A stretch of DNA of 64,000 bases from Pirellulales bacterium (lineage in GTDB: Bacteria > Planctomycetota > Planctomycetia > Pirellulales > Lacipirellulaceae). The stretch spans positions 124,001 through 188,000 of the forward strand of contig JAHBXQ010000004.1 of assembly GCA_019636345.1 (NCBI GenBank), in the 5' to 3' direction. Position numbers and translations under genes: made by a program. The notes beneath the pieces are model-generated. The model made no database searches. It was not told where the DNA came from and saw nothing but the letters and a program-made list of their open reading frames with translations. Below, one piece after another: positions 16,054 to 23,932 of this stretch; position 1 is the first letter of the stretch; each line of letters opens with the position of its first letter.

Positions 16054-16090
16054 GCCACGGAGGGCAGGGCAAACGCCAAGACGCAAGGGG
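16054..16090. repeat. Degenerate ACGC(C)AAG-type intergenic repeat
   Basis: In the spacer between the two clpP genes, short units resembling CGCCACGG, AACGCCAAG and ACGCAAGGG follow each other. Similar units occur at 34748-34780, and complementary-style 9-mers lie at 40602-40628. This looks like an intergenic repeat family. Confidence 0.4.
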
Positions 16091-16193
16091 ACCTGCCTGA
16101 ATGCAATCAAGCTAGGCTCGTCCCTGGCAGTCCTCCGCGACCCCTGTGCGCTCGGTGGAGGATTCCATGTCGCTGCGCCCGGCGGGCAGCCGA

Positions 16194-16829
16194 CTATTCG
16201 TCCTCGGCCGCAACAGTTTGCTTGTCGAGGATGTCGTCGACGACGCCGAAGTCCTTCGCCTCTTGGGCCGACATGTAGTAGTCGCGATCGCACGCCTTGT
16301 GGATGTCCTCGACCGTCTTGCCGGTGTGGCCGGCGAGGATCTGGTTGAGGACCTCGCGGGTCTTGATGATTTCGCGGGCCTGGATTTCGATGTCCGAGAC
16401 CTGCCCCCCGACCCCGCCGTGCGGCTGGTGGATCATCACCTTCGAGTGGGGCAGCGCAAACCGCTTCCCCTTGGCGCCGCCGGCCAAGAGCACCGCCCCG
16501 CCGCTGGCGGCGAGCCCGACGCAATAGGTCGCCACAGTGGGCGAGATCATCTGCATCGTGTCGTAGATCGCCAGGGTCGCGGTGACGCTTCCTCCCGGCG
16601 AATTGATGTAGAAATGGATGTCCTTGCGGCGATTGTCGCTCTGCAGATACAGGAGCTTCATCACCAGCTCGTTGGCGTTGCCGTCGTAGATCTCCCCCTG
16701 GAGAAAGATGACGCGGTTTTCCAAGAGCAGGTCGCCCAAGGTCATCTGCCGCTGCCGCTGATAGTCGCGCATCGCGGCGGCGAGCAGCGGGTCGCGATGC
16801 GGCGCATCGAATGGCGAGCCGTGGTTCAC
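16194..16829 (-). CDS. clpP: ATP-dependent Clp protease proteolytic subunit (ClpP, second copy)
   Basis: This 211-residue ClpP paralogue keeps the triad Ser109 (CVGLAASGGA), His134 (MIHQPHGG) and Asp183 (CDRDYYMSA). The residue after the catalytic Ser is Gly where canonical ClpPs have Met, and Gln of GQAAS is Leu; paralogues of this kind occur in other bacteria with two ClpPs. A ~30-residue N-terminal extension (MNHGSPFDAPHRDP...) precedes the conserved GDLLLENRVIFL. The start ATG at 16829 is the only one near. It lies 68 nt downstream of a small lipoprotein gene and 183 nt upstream of the canonical clpP. A hetero-tetradecamer is plausible but not shown by sequence. Confidence 0.94.
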   Translation of the reverse strand: MNHGSPFDAPHRDPLLAAAMRDYQRQRQMTLGDLLLENRVIFLQGEIYDGNANELVMKLLYLQSDNRRKDIHFYINSPGGSVTATLAIYDTMQMISPTVATYCVGLAASGGAVLLAGGAKGKRFALPHSKVMIHQPHGGVGGQVSDIEIQAREIIKTREVLNQILAGHTGKTVEDIHKACDRDYYMSAQEAKDFGVVDDILDKQTVAAEDE

Positions 16830-16897
16830 GGGGCAATCTCCTTAATACTCGTGCGCCAAGCGACCTTGCCGGAGGCAGTGCCGCCGGCTTCGCTCGA

Positions 16898-17131
16898 TTA
16901 GTTTCTGTTTGCGGCCGAAGCCTCGGCCCTGCTTCTCTCGCGTTGGTTGGCGGCGTCGATCTCGGCGAGCAGCGCCTTCCTTGCTTCGTCTCGAGTCACG
17001 CCATGCGACTGACTGTACGCGGTCACGCGTTCGGTCGGAACGGCGATTCCGTCGCCGACGAGGGTGAAGGTCGGCGCGCTGCGAGCACAACCGAGCGCGA
17101 CCAGGACCGTCGCCAACCGCATCCGATGCAT
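16898..17131 (-). CDS. Small predicted lipoprotein between tig and clpP
   Basis: The 77-residue product begins MHRMRLATVLVALGCARSAP, a short signal peptide ending in a lipobox (VALG-C), so Cys15 would be lipidated. The remainder is soluble and charged (VTRDEARKALLAEIDAANQR), with a DUF-like helix. A ribosome-binding site GAGGAGA is well placed before ATG 17131. It is 31 nt downstream of tig and in the same orientation, so it belongs to the tig-clpP unit. I do not recognise the family. Confidence 0.65.
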   Translation of the reverse strand: MHRMRLATVLVALGCARSAPTFTLVGDGIAVPTERVTAYSQSHGVTRDEARKALLAEIDAANQRERSRAEASAANRN

Positions 17132-17162
17132 GTCGGGTCTCCTCGTTCCGCCGCGGGCGAAT

Positions 17163-18638
17163 CTACGCCTCTTCGGCCGTCTCGGCTTCGTCCTTGGCTT
17201 CGGGGATCGCGTTGGCCCCGGCGCCGCCGGCGGCCATGTTGATCGCTTCCTCGGTCAGTTTGGCCGGCTCGTACGGTTGGTCTTTGAACTTCGCTTCGGC
17301 CTGGACCCGTTCGAGAACTTTGCGCTCGACGATCTGGTTCTGCAACACGTCCATCAGGCCCCGCTTCTCGATTTGGGCCCGGACTCGGCGAGGCGACTCG
17401 CCGCTTTGCATGGCGATCAGGAAAATTTCCTTGTCGAAATCTCCCTCCTCGGCCTCGATCTTCTCTTCCTCGGCGATCCGCTCGAGCACGAAATGCTCCT
17501 TAAGCGCTTTGGCGGTCGAGGCGCCGCTGTTCTGCCGGAGATTGTTTTCGTGGGCGCGGATCTGGGCTTCGCTGAACCCCGCCCGACGCAACTCCATGAC
17601 GGCCCGTTCCAGTTCGCGGGCCGTTTGCCGCTTGAGCAGGCCCGGCGGCAGGTCCCAGTCGGCCTTCTTGGTCAGTTCCGCGGCAATCTGCTTGCGGGCG
17701 ATCTTCTGCTGCTCGTACTCGAGCTGCCGGACGAGATTCGCCTTGATCGCCTCGCGCAGCTTCTCTTCCGACTCGAAATTGCCGATTTCGGCCAGGAAAT
17801 CTTCGGACAGTTCTGGGAGCTTGAGCGTCTTGATCTCGAGCACGTCAAACTCGATCTCGATCTCCTTTTCGCGAAGCTCCTCGTTCGGGGCGTCGGAGGT
17901 CAGCTTCACCGTGCCGGCGCGCTTGTCGCCCGCCTTGGCGCCGACCATCAGCTTGTCGAAGCCTTCGAGGCTGCCGTCGAGGAAGCTCAACTTTTCGCGG
18001 ATTCGCAGGACCGCTTCCTCTTCCCGAGCGACCTCGGCCCCGTCGTGCCGGGCGACGATATTCGCCACGACGTAGTCGCCCGCTTCGGCCGCCCCGTCGA
18101 ACGGCACGAGCTGGCCGTAACGCGACAGCATCTGCTCAAGCTGCACGGCGACGTCGGCGTCGGTGAATTCGCGGACCGGGCGTTCGATCGTGAGGCCCTT
18201 CCACTTGGGCATCTCGAACTCGGGACGAACTTCGATGTCGAACTCGAAGGTCATCGGCCCTTCGTCGGGGACGTCGACCCCCTCGAGGTTCAACTCTGGT
18301 TCGCTAATGGCCGTGAAAATGCTGTCCTCGCTGATCTGGCTCAGGCTGTCCATGAGCAGCGAGCCCTTGATCTGCTGGACGACCTCGTCCTTGAACTTCC
18401 CTTCGACGAGCTTGCGCGGCGCCCGGCCGACGCGAAATCCGGGCACGGCGGCCGTGGCCATCATGCCCGAGTAGGCCTCGTCGAGGTACCGCTCGATATC
18501 GTCGCGCGACACCTGCACGGTGACGTGCCGCTCGCAGGCGCTGGGGGCGTCGACCTTCACGTCGAGGGTGAGCCGTTGCGGCTTCTCCTCAACGGCGGTT
18601 GCGGAATCTTCGACTTCGGGGGCGTCATCAGCAGACAT
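17163..18638 (-). CDS. tig: Trigger factor, ribosome-associated chaperone
   Basis: Trigger factor binds nascent chains at the ribosomal tunnel exit. The 491-residue protein has the ribosome-binding domain with the signature GFRVGRAPRKLVEGKF (about 65-80), a PPIase-like FKBP domain (about 190-280, AGDYVVANIVAR), and the long helical C-terminal domain (FLAEIGNFESEEKLREAIKA). Acidic tails at both ends extend it slightly beyond the usual ~430-450 residues. It is first in the run tig - lipoprotein - clpP2 - clpP1, matching the common tig-clpP association; clpX, which often follows, is absent here. A tRNA-Gly gene lies 212 bp upstream. Confidence 0.95.
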   Translation of the reverse strand: MSADDAPEVEDSATAVEEKPQRLTLDVKVDAPSACERHVTVQVSRDDIERYLDEAYSGMMATAAVPGFRVGRAPRKLVEGKFKDEVVQQIKGSLLMDSLSQISEDSIFTAISEPELNLEGVDVPDEGPMTFEFDIEVRPEFEMPKWKGLTIERPVREFTDADVAVQLEQMLSRYGQLVPFDGAAEAGDYVVANIVARHDGAEVAREEEAVLRIREKLSFLDGSLEGFDKLMVGAKAGDKRAGTVKLTSDAPNEELREKEIEIEFDVLEIKTLKLPELSEDFLAEIGNFESEEKLREAIKANLVRQLEYEQQKIARKQIAAELTKKADWDLPPGLLKRQTARELERAVMELRRAGFSEAQIRAHENNLRQNSGASTAKALKEHFVLERIAEEEKIEAEEGDFDKEIFLIAMQSGESPRRVRAQIEKRGLMDVLQNQIVERKVLERVQAEAKFKDQPYEPAKLTEEAINMAAGGAGANAIPEAKDEAETAEEA

Positions 18639-18850
18639 CGGCGCGGGGTCCCACGATAGGGAGTGAGCGGAGTCGGACCCTCAGCATCGCCCCGCCGAAC
18701 GACTCGCCGAACAACTGCTTGTCGAACGACGCGTCGGGCCGGGCGAGCGGCGAAGGCCGCAACGGGTCCGGAAAAACAATCCTTGCGAAACAAACCAGCC
18801 CGCAACCCTCTGAACCAGAAAGTGCGGGCTGAATCAATTCCAACCTAAAG

Positions 18851-18923
18851 AGCGGGTGATGGGATTCGAACCCACGACAACAACGTTGGCAACGTTGTGC
18901 TCTACCAACTGAGCTACACCCGC
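18851..18923 (-). tRNA. tRNA-Gly (anticodon GCC)
   Basis: Read on the minus strand the 73-nt sequence folds as a standard cloverleaf. The acceptor stem is GCGGGTG/CACCCGC with discriminator T. The D arm is GCTC...GAGC, and the anticodon stem is CAACG/CGTTG with loop TTGCCAA. The T arm is GTGGG-TTCGAAT-CCCAT. The anticodon is GCC, giving tRNA-Gly. CCA is not encoded. Confidence 0.96.
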
Positions 18924-19256
18924 GCTGTCGGGACCGGCCTGACGCCGCAACGAACCGCGATCCCATTCTCCCCCTCGGGAAACCCGACGGGAAGGACATG
19001 CGGCCGGCGACCACAGGGACCGGCGAGACGCCGGCGAGCCGTCCAGTCCCGCAATTATAGGAGCGCCGGGGGGGTACGCAAGGGGGACGACCGGCCCCCG
19101 GCGGGCTCGTCGGACCGGGGCCAAGCCGCAGGCGCCCGCGTCCGCCTGACTCCGCCTGCCAAGCGGGGGCTATCCTTCTGCTCGCTTGACGCGGCGCGAT
19201 CCGATAGGCTGGTCTCCGACCGCGGCCTCGGCCGCTCGGCCGACAGCGAGGGGACC
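18924..19256. other. Intergenic region, no gene seen
   Basis: This 333-bp stretch lies between the tRNA gene and the ASCH-like gene. It contains GC-rich low-complexity sequence; no promoter or RNA is recognised. Confidence 0.45.
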
Positions 19257-19565
19257 ATGCTGCTGTTCAAGAAGAAGTTCCTCCCGGCGATTCGCGCCGG
19301 CGCCAAAACCCAGACCATCCGGCTGTGGAAGCACCGCATGATGCGCCCTGGGCAGCGCAGCTACGTCCCGGGGGTCGGGCCAATCCGCATCGACGGAGTC
19401 GAGGAGGTCGCCGTCGAGGGGCTCACCGACGCCGACGCCGTTCCCGACGGCTTCCCGACCGCCGAAGCCTTGCGGACCGAGCTCCAGACGATCTACGGAG
19501 AGAAACTCGCAGCAGGCTACAAGGCGTTTCGGGTGACGTTTCAGGTGGCTGCCGGCGAATCGTGA
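19257..19565 (+). CDS. ASCH-domain-like protein
   Basis: The 102-residue protein starts MLLFKKKFLPAIRAGAKTQT and continues IRLWKHRMMRPGQRSYVPGV. The G-x-K-T-x-T-I-R pattern near residues 15-22 is the hallmark of ASCH domains, a PUA-like fold thought to bind RNA or modified nucleotides. The rest (VEEVAVEGLTDADAVPDGFP, YKAFRVTFQV) fits the small beta-barrel. The frame is open upstream, but the upstream residues are not family-like, so ATG 19257 is used. It stands alone after the tRNA gene. Function in this lineage is not established. Confidence 0.7.
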   Translation: MLLFKKKFLPAIRAGAKTQTIRLWKHRMMRPGQRSYVPGVGPIRIDGVEEVAVEGLTDADAVPDGFPTAEALRTELQTIYGEKLAAGYKAFRVTFQVAAGES

Positions 19566-19600
19566 CTGGCGATCGGCGGAGTACGACTCGGCGCCAGTCA

Positions 19601-20326
19601 CTACAGATTAAACATCTCCTGCATCGCCTGCGCGACCTGCTGTGGGTGGTACAGCATGTGGACGATGCTGACTCCGATGAGCGCCGCGGCGACTGACAGC
19701 AGTCCCATGGCGCGCGGATTGCGCCCGACCTGGAGTTGGCCAAGCCGGTCGCGGAGCGCCGCGCTGAGTTGCCGCCAACCGTCGATGCTCTGGCGGTTGC
19801 CGCTCGAAACAAGCGAGGCGTGCCGCATGACGTCCCAGGTCTCCAGGTGAAGCTGCACGCCGAGGGTCGGCAAGGCGAGGCTGTCGCCCGCCCAGCGCGA
19901 TTGGGGATCGATTTCGCGGGCCGCCTCGGCCACGAGCGGCCTCAATTCCTCGCCGCTGATGTTGTAGATCACCAGCCGGGGGCGCCCCAACAGCACGGCC
20001 AACCACACCCACAGCCAGTAGAAGACCAACAGGAACAGCCAGACGTAGTTGCCGAACTCGATGGAGGCCGCCTCGGGGCGAAACAACTCGATCGGCCCCA
20101 CGAGCACCAAGCCCGATGCCGCGGCCCCGAGCGCAGCCAGATCGCTCCCCCCCGAGGTGACGAAGGGCCGCCGTCGCACATTGAGCAGCCCGATGAGGAC
20201 GAAATACGCCCCCACGGGGATCAGCGCGAGGGCCAAACGGAGCGGGTCGGGAAGCATCACCGGGGCGACGAAGGGTTCAGGGAGCCGAGTTGTCGGGAGA
20301 GAGATCCTGGGGCGAGCGAGCCCCAT
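19601..20326 (-). CDS. Membrane protein of unknown function
   Basis: The 241-residue protein shows about four transmembrane helices: LALALIPVGAYFVLIGLLN, LAALGAAASGLVLVGPIELF, YVWLFLLVFYWLWVWLAVLL and near the C-terminus LLSVAAALIGVSIVHMLY. A soluble region between about residues 130 and 200 has no motif I recognise. The ATG at 20326 follows GGGGAAAG; a second ATG at 20257 would remove 23 residues. It is the last of three minus-strand genes after the M28 peptidase and a two-helix membrane protein, likely one transcript. Confidence 0.65.
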   Translation of the reverse strand: MGLARPRISLPTTRLPEPFVAPVMLPDPLRLALALIPVGAYFVLIGLLNVRRRPFVTSGGSDLAALGAAASGLVLVGPIELFRPEAASIEFGNYVWLFLLVFYWLWVWLAVLLGRPRLVIYNISGEELRPLVAEAAREIDPQSRWAGDSLALPTLGVQLHLETWDVMRHASLVSSGNRQSIDGWRQLSAALRDRLGQLQVGRNPRAMGLLSVAAALIGVSIVHMLYHPQQVAQAMQEMFNL

Positions 20327-20387
20327 GCTACTTTCCCCGGCGCCTTGACGGAAGCGACGCCGCCGGCGCCCGGTGCGGCTTGCTTCG

Positions 20388-20804
20388 CTAGTTCTCCGAC
20401 CCGCGGGAATCGGCGAGCGTGTTTTGCCGCCGCTTCAGGGAATCGGCCAATTCCTGACGCAAGGCGGCCAGGGCTTCGCGGCGATGTTGATTGCGCAGGT
20501 CGCGGTAATCGACCACGCCCAGGACGGCCAATGCGACGACCGCCGCGAGCAACCCGAACAGATAGGCCGTGACGGCCCCCGGGTGAACGGGTACGACGCC
20601 GTTCAGCATGATCGCCGCGCCGATCAACGCCATCAGGCTGCTTGCGCACGTGCGGCGTCGCAACATTCGGAGCTGAGACGGGATTCCCGAGGTCCCCCCC
20701 TTCGCGGTTGCCCGGCGGAGCTCCTGCCAACTGCGATAGTGAGTCGCCAGCAGCGCCGCAGCGATGGCGACGACCGCGCCTCCCGCCCAATCAGCCGCGC
20801 TCAC
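20388..20804 (-). CDS. Small membrane protein, translationally coupled to the M28 peptidase gene
   Basis: The 138-residue product has a helix at the N-terminus (WAGGAVVAIAAALLATHY) and two more in the middle (ALIGAAIMLNGVVPVHPG, YLFGLLAAVVALAVLGVVDY), then a charged coiled-coil-like C-terminus (RREALAALRQELADSLKRRQ). The likely start is a GTG at 20804 that overlaps the peptidase stop codon (GTGA), which argues for coupling. A longer frame extends upstream but would overlap the peptidase gene heavily. The family is not recognised. Confidence 0.6.
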   Translation of the reverse strand: MSAADWAGGAVVAIAAALLATHYRSWQELRRATAKGGTSGIPSQLRMLRRRTCASSLMALIGAAIMLNGVVPVHPGAVTAYLFGLLAAVVALAVLGVVDYRDLRNQHRREALAALRQELADSLKRRQNTLADSRGSEN

Positions 20805-21814
20805 CGGGGATCCTCCGGCGTCGCCTCGGCGAGCCAACCGCGAGCCCAAGCGAGCACGACCCGTCCGACCTTGCCGAGCGACTCGGCCGAGCAGTTCTCC
20901 GGCACGTCGGCGGTCGTGTGCCAGTAGCTGTTGAGCGGATCAGGATAGTTGAAATCGATAATGTCGCACGCGGGGATGCGGGCGATGTTGTGGAGCGGGA
21001 TATGATCGTCCTGGATCAGGTTAGGCCACTCAGTGCGCTGAAACTCCCACACGCCCAACTGGCGAGCCGTTTCCCACAATTCGTCGACCAGCCACTTTGA
21101 GTCTTCCCAGCGGTTGCTGGAACCGTCGTAGCGGATCCCGAGCTGCTTGTCGGCGATCATGTCCAACAGCACCGCCGCCACGTAGCGATGATTCGGCGGC
21201 TTGTCGCGATATTTCCGGGCGAAATGGGTGCTCCCTAGGAAGTACTCGCCCCGTTCGGCGATGACGTACTCCTCGCCGTCGAACAGCACGAGATCGACGC
21301 CGCGCGTCCCGCCGAGGCCGCGCAAGTGCCGGGCCAATTCCATCAGCGCGGCCGTGCCGCTGGCGCCGTCGTTGGCGCCGACGAACGTGCCGCGGCGCCG
21401 CTGCCGCTCCTCGGGATCGCGATCGGGCAAGGGGCGGGTGTCGTAGTGGGCGCAAAGGATGATCCGCTGGGTCGCCGCGGGGTTGAGCGGCACGATCAGG
21501 TTGGCCATCGGGAGCGCTCCCCCCTGGAACCGATCTCGCGTGGAACGAAACTCCTGTCGCTCGACCTTCAGCCCCAGCGACGCGAAATGTCGTTCGAGCA
21601 GCTGCTGCTGTTCGGCCATCCCCGGCGAGCCGCTGTAACGGGGCCCCAGGTTGCACAGTTCTACGAGTTGGCCGAACGCCCGCTGACCGTCGAAGTCGGC
21701 CGGCGCTTCGTCCGCACGGCCCGGCGTAGGCGATAGCACTGCCAGCAGCGCCGCCAAGCTCGTGGCGACCACGATCCGTCGACGCCGGAAAACGCCCTGC
21801 TTCAGTTGCGGCAT
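20801..21814 (-). CDS. Exported M28-family zinc peptidase / glutaminyl-peptide cyclotransferase-like
   Basis: The 337-residue protein has a signal peptide (RRRRIVVATSLAALLAVLSP, cleavage near GRADEA). Its M28 catalytic domain has metal-site motifs CAHYDTR (His123, Asp125), GANDGASGTAALMEL (Asp149), LFDGEEYV (Glu181-Glu182), IQDDHIPL and SYWHTTADVPENC with the last His. The arrangement and the DDHIPLHNIARIPACDIIDF segment resemble glutaminyl cyclases more than aminopeptidases. It is exported and could modify N-terminal Gln or trim peptides. It heads a three-gene minus-strand set with two membrane proteins. Confidence 0.88.
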   Translation of the reverse strand: MPQLKQGVFRRRRIVVATSLAALLAVLSPTPGRADEAPADFDGQRAFGQLVELCNLGPRYSGSPGMAEQQQLLERHFASLGLKVERQEFRSTRDRFQGGALPMANLIVPLNPAATQRIILCAHYDTRPLPDRDPEERQRRRGTFVGANDGASGTAALMELARHLRGLGGTRGVDLVLFDGEEYVIAERGEYFLGSTHFARKYRDKPPNHRYVAAVLLDMIADKQLGIRYDGSSNRWEDSKWLVDELWETARQLGVWEFQRTEWPNLIQDDHIPLHNIARIPACDIIDFNYPDPLNSYWHTTADVPENCSAESLGKVGRVVLAWARGWLAEATPEDPR

Positions 21815-22034
21815 GATTTTTCCGTGCGGGTGCGCGGGGCGTCGGCGGGAAAGAGGGCTCGTCGGCTAGCATTCTAGTCGCCCGTCGACTCCGGGACGAG
21901 CGACGTTCCCGCTGCTTGTCTCCCGCTGCCGCGGAGAACCCGCCTTGGCGACGTTCGCAGCGTTCCCTAGACTCCCGCCCCCGCGTGAGCCCCGGCTTCC
22001 AGTCGCCGGACGCGCCCCCCGCCCCGATCCCAGG

Positions 22035-22664
22035 ATGACAGGCATGTCCTTTCACCCCCGCAAATTCGTCGACTCGGTTCTGAAGCTCCACCGCGATGCG
22101 GTCGTCCGCTGGCACGCCGAGGAGCCGGACAATCCCTGTCAGGACCTGCTGGCGATTGTCTGTCAGCAGCATCAATACAACTTCTTGCTGTGGCACGAGG
22201 AAGACGTCGCCCGCAGTCCCGACGTCAGCGATGCGCGGATCGCGATGGTGAAGCGCGCCATCGACGGCTACAACCAGCAGCGCAACGACTGGATCGAGCG
22301 GATCGACGAGGGGCTCATCGACCAGTTGTTCCAGCAGAGCATCATGCCCCGCCGCGACGCGACGCTGAACACCGAAACGCCAGGGAGCGCCATCGACCGG
22401 CTGTCGATCATGTCCCTGCGGATCTATCACCTGAAGGAACAGCGGGCCCGGACCGACGTCGACGCCGCCCATCTGCAAAAAGTGAAGGAACGCCTCGACC
22501 GCTGCCGGCTCCAGCGAACCGACTTGGCCTGCTCGCTGACCGAACTCCTGGAAGACGTCTTCGCCGGCCGAAAGATGCTCAAGGTCTATCGGCAGATGAA
22601 AATGTACAACGACCCGTCGCTGAATCCGTACCTGTACGGACGCGGGCAGCAGCAAGTGGCGTAG
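22035..22664 (+). CDS. DUF4254 domain protein
   Basis: The product of about 209 residues contains HRDAVVRWHAEEPDNPCQDL, QQHQYNFLLWHEEDVARSPD, RAIDGYNQQRNDWIERIDEG and NTETPGSAIDRLSIMSLRIY, the conserved blocks of DUF4254, a helical family common in planctomycetes and Bacteroidetes and often beside glycosyltransferase genes. Here a glycosyltransferase gene follows 119 nt downstream, which fits that association. Starts at 22035 and 22044 are both possible. No catalytic role is established for the family. Confidence 0.82.
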   Translation: MTGMSFHPRKFVDSVLKLHRDAVVRWHAEEPDNPCQDLLAIVCQQHQYNFLLWHEEDVARSPDVSDARIAMVKRAIDGYNQQRNDWIERIDEGLIDQLFQQSIMPRRDATLNTETPGSAIDRLSIMSLRIYHLKEQRARTDVDAAHLQKVKERLDRCRLQRTDLACSLTELLEDVFAGRKMLKVYRQMKMYNDPSLNPYLYGRGQQQVA

Positions 22665-22783
22665 CGAGCCTGGTGAACGGCGATTGAAGCAGCGCTCGCA
22701 GAGTGCGCTCGGCGCCCGGCAGCAACCATGATCGCCGTCAATTTGCTTTCGCCTCCTCCCATCGCCAATCGCCACGCCCTCTC

Positions 22784-23908
22784 ATGCCCTCCCTCGCCGC
22801 CGATTGCCGCGTTTCGCCGAGCGCCGCACTCGTCGGCGCCCGCCGGACGTTTCGCGTGCTGCAGGTTATCACCCCCTCGCACATGTCGGGGGCTGAAACC
22901 CAGCTTGTGCGGATGGTGCAGCGGATGGAGCAGCGGGGGCACTTCCTGCCGGTGCTCGTCAAGCACGGCGGCGACGTCCCCGCCGAGATGCGACGCCGCG
23001 GAATCGACCCCGCCACCGGGCGAATCGGCGGCAAGGCGAACCTGTTCGCCCCGCTGGTGATCGGCCGCGCGGCCCGACGCCTCGAAGCCGAGATCGTCCA
23101 ATCCGCTCTCTCGACCGCCAGTTGGTGGTGCGGGTGGCTTGAGTCCCTTGGCGGTCCCCCCTCGCTTGGGCACGTCCACGGGTTCACCTCGGCCGCGTGG
23201 CACCGTCGGCAGCGACACCTGCTGGCCGTGTCGCAATCCGTCAAGGACGACCTCGTCGCTCAAGGAATCGAGCCGCAGCGGATTACGGTGCTGCCGAACG
23301 CGATCGATCCGGCCGAGTTTCGCCCGCAGCGCGACCCGCTCGCCGTACGCACCGAACTGGGGGCCGACGCGACGACCCCCGTCGTCGGGACGTTCGCCCA
23401 CCTCGGCGAGAAAAAGGGGCATCGCGAACTGTTCGCAGCAATTCCCCGCGTGGTCGCCCGTGTGCCGAACGCGCAGTTTTGGATCGTCGGCCAAGGCGTC
23501 CTGACCGCGGAACTGCAACAAGTCGCCGAGCGCGGCGGGTTCGCCCGCCATGTCAGGTTCACGGGATTCCGTCGCGACGCGGCAGACCTGATGAACGCAA
23601 TCGACGTGCTCGCCCTCCCCTCGCACCGCGAGCCGTTCGGGCTGGTCTACATCGAAGCCGCGACCCTCGGCAAACCGTCGGTGGCGTGTCGCGCGGGGGG
23701 CGCGGTCGAAGCGGTCGCCGACGGCGAGACGGGCCTCCTCGTCCCGCCGCACGACAGCGAAACCCTCGCCGAGGCGATCACGACGCTCTTGGAAGACCCG
23801 TCGCTGGCCAGCCGCATGGGCGCCGCCGGCCGGGAGCGCACAGCCGACCTCTTCGGTTGGGACCGCTACGCCCGCACGCTGGAAGGCGTATACGATCGGT
23901 TGGCGTAA
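22784..23908 (+). CDS. Glycosyltransferase family 4 protein
   Basis: The 374-residue protein has the GT-B fold signatures: N-terminal FRVLQVITPSHMSGAETQLV, and in the C-terminal Rossmann domain VVGTFAHLGEKKGHRELFAA, FWIVGQGVLTAELQQ, RHVRFTGFRRDAADLMNAID and the donor-binding E-x7-E segment REPFGLVYIEAATLGKPSVA. It transfers a sugar from a nucleotide donor to an acceptor, probably a lipid-linked exopolysaccharide or LPS intermediate. The ATG at 22784 precedes the conserved start. Its neighbours are DUF4254 upstream and, convergently, a Wza-type export gene, so a role in surface polysaccharide synthesis is likely. Confidence 0.92.
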   Translation: MPSLAADCRVSPSAALVGARRTFRVLQVITPSHMSGAETQLVRMVQRMEQRGHFLPVLVKHGGDVPAEMRRRGIDPATGRIGGKANLFAPLVIGRAARRLEAEIVQSALSTASWWCGWLESLGGPPSLGHVHGFTSAAWHRRQRHLLAVSQSVKDDLVAQGIEPQRITVLPNAIDPAEFRPQRDPLAVRTELGADATTPVVGTFAHLGEKKGHRELFAAIPRVVARVPNAQFWIVGQGVLTAELQQVAERGGFARHVRFTGFRRDAADLMNAIDVLALPSHREPFGLVYIEAATLGKPSVACRAGGAVEAVADGETGLLVPPHDSETLAEAITTLLEDPSLASRMGAAGRERTADLFGWDRYARTLEGVYDRLA

Positions 23909-23932
23909 CCGCACTGGCGGGGGCGACGATCG

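Noticed and set aside
17064-18659. Plus-strand open frame opposite tig
   Set aside because: Trigger factor on the other strand is unmistakable; the frame is Leu/Arg/Asp-rich shadow sequence.
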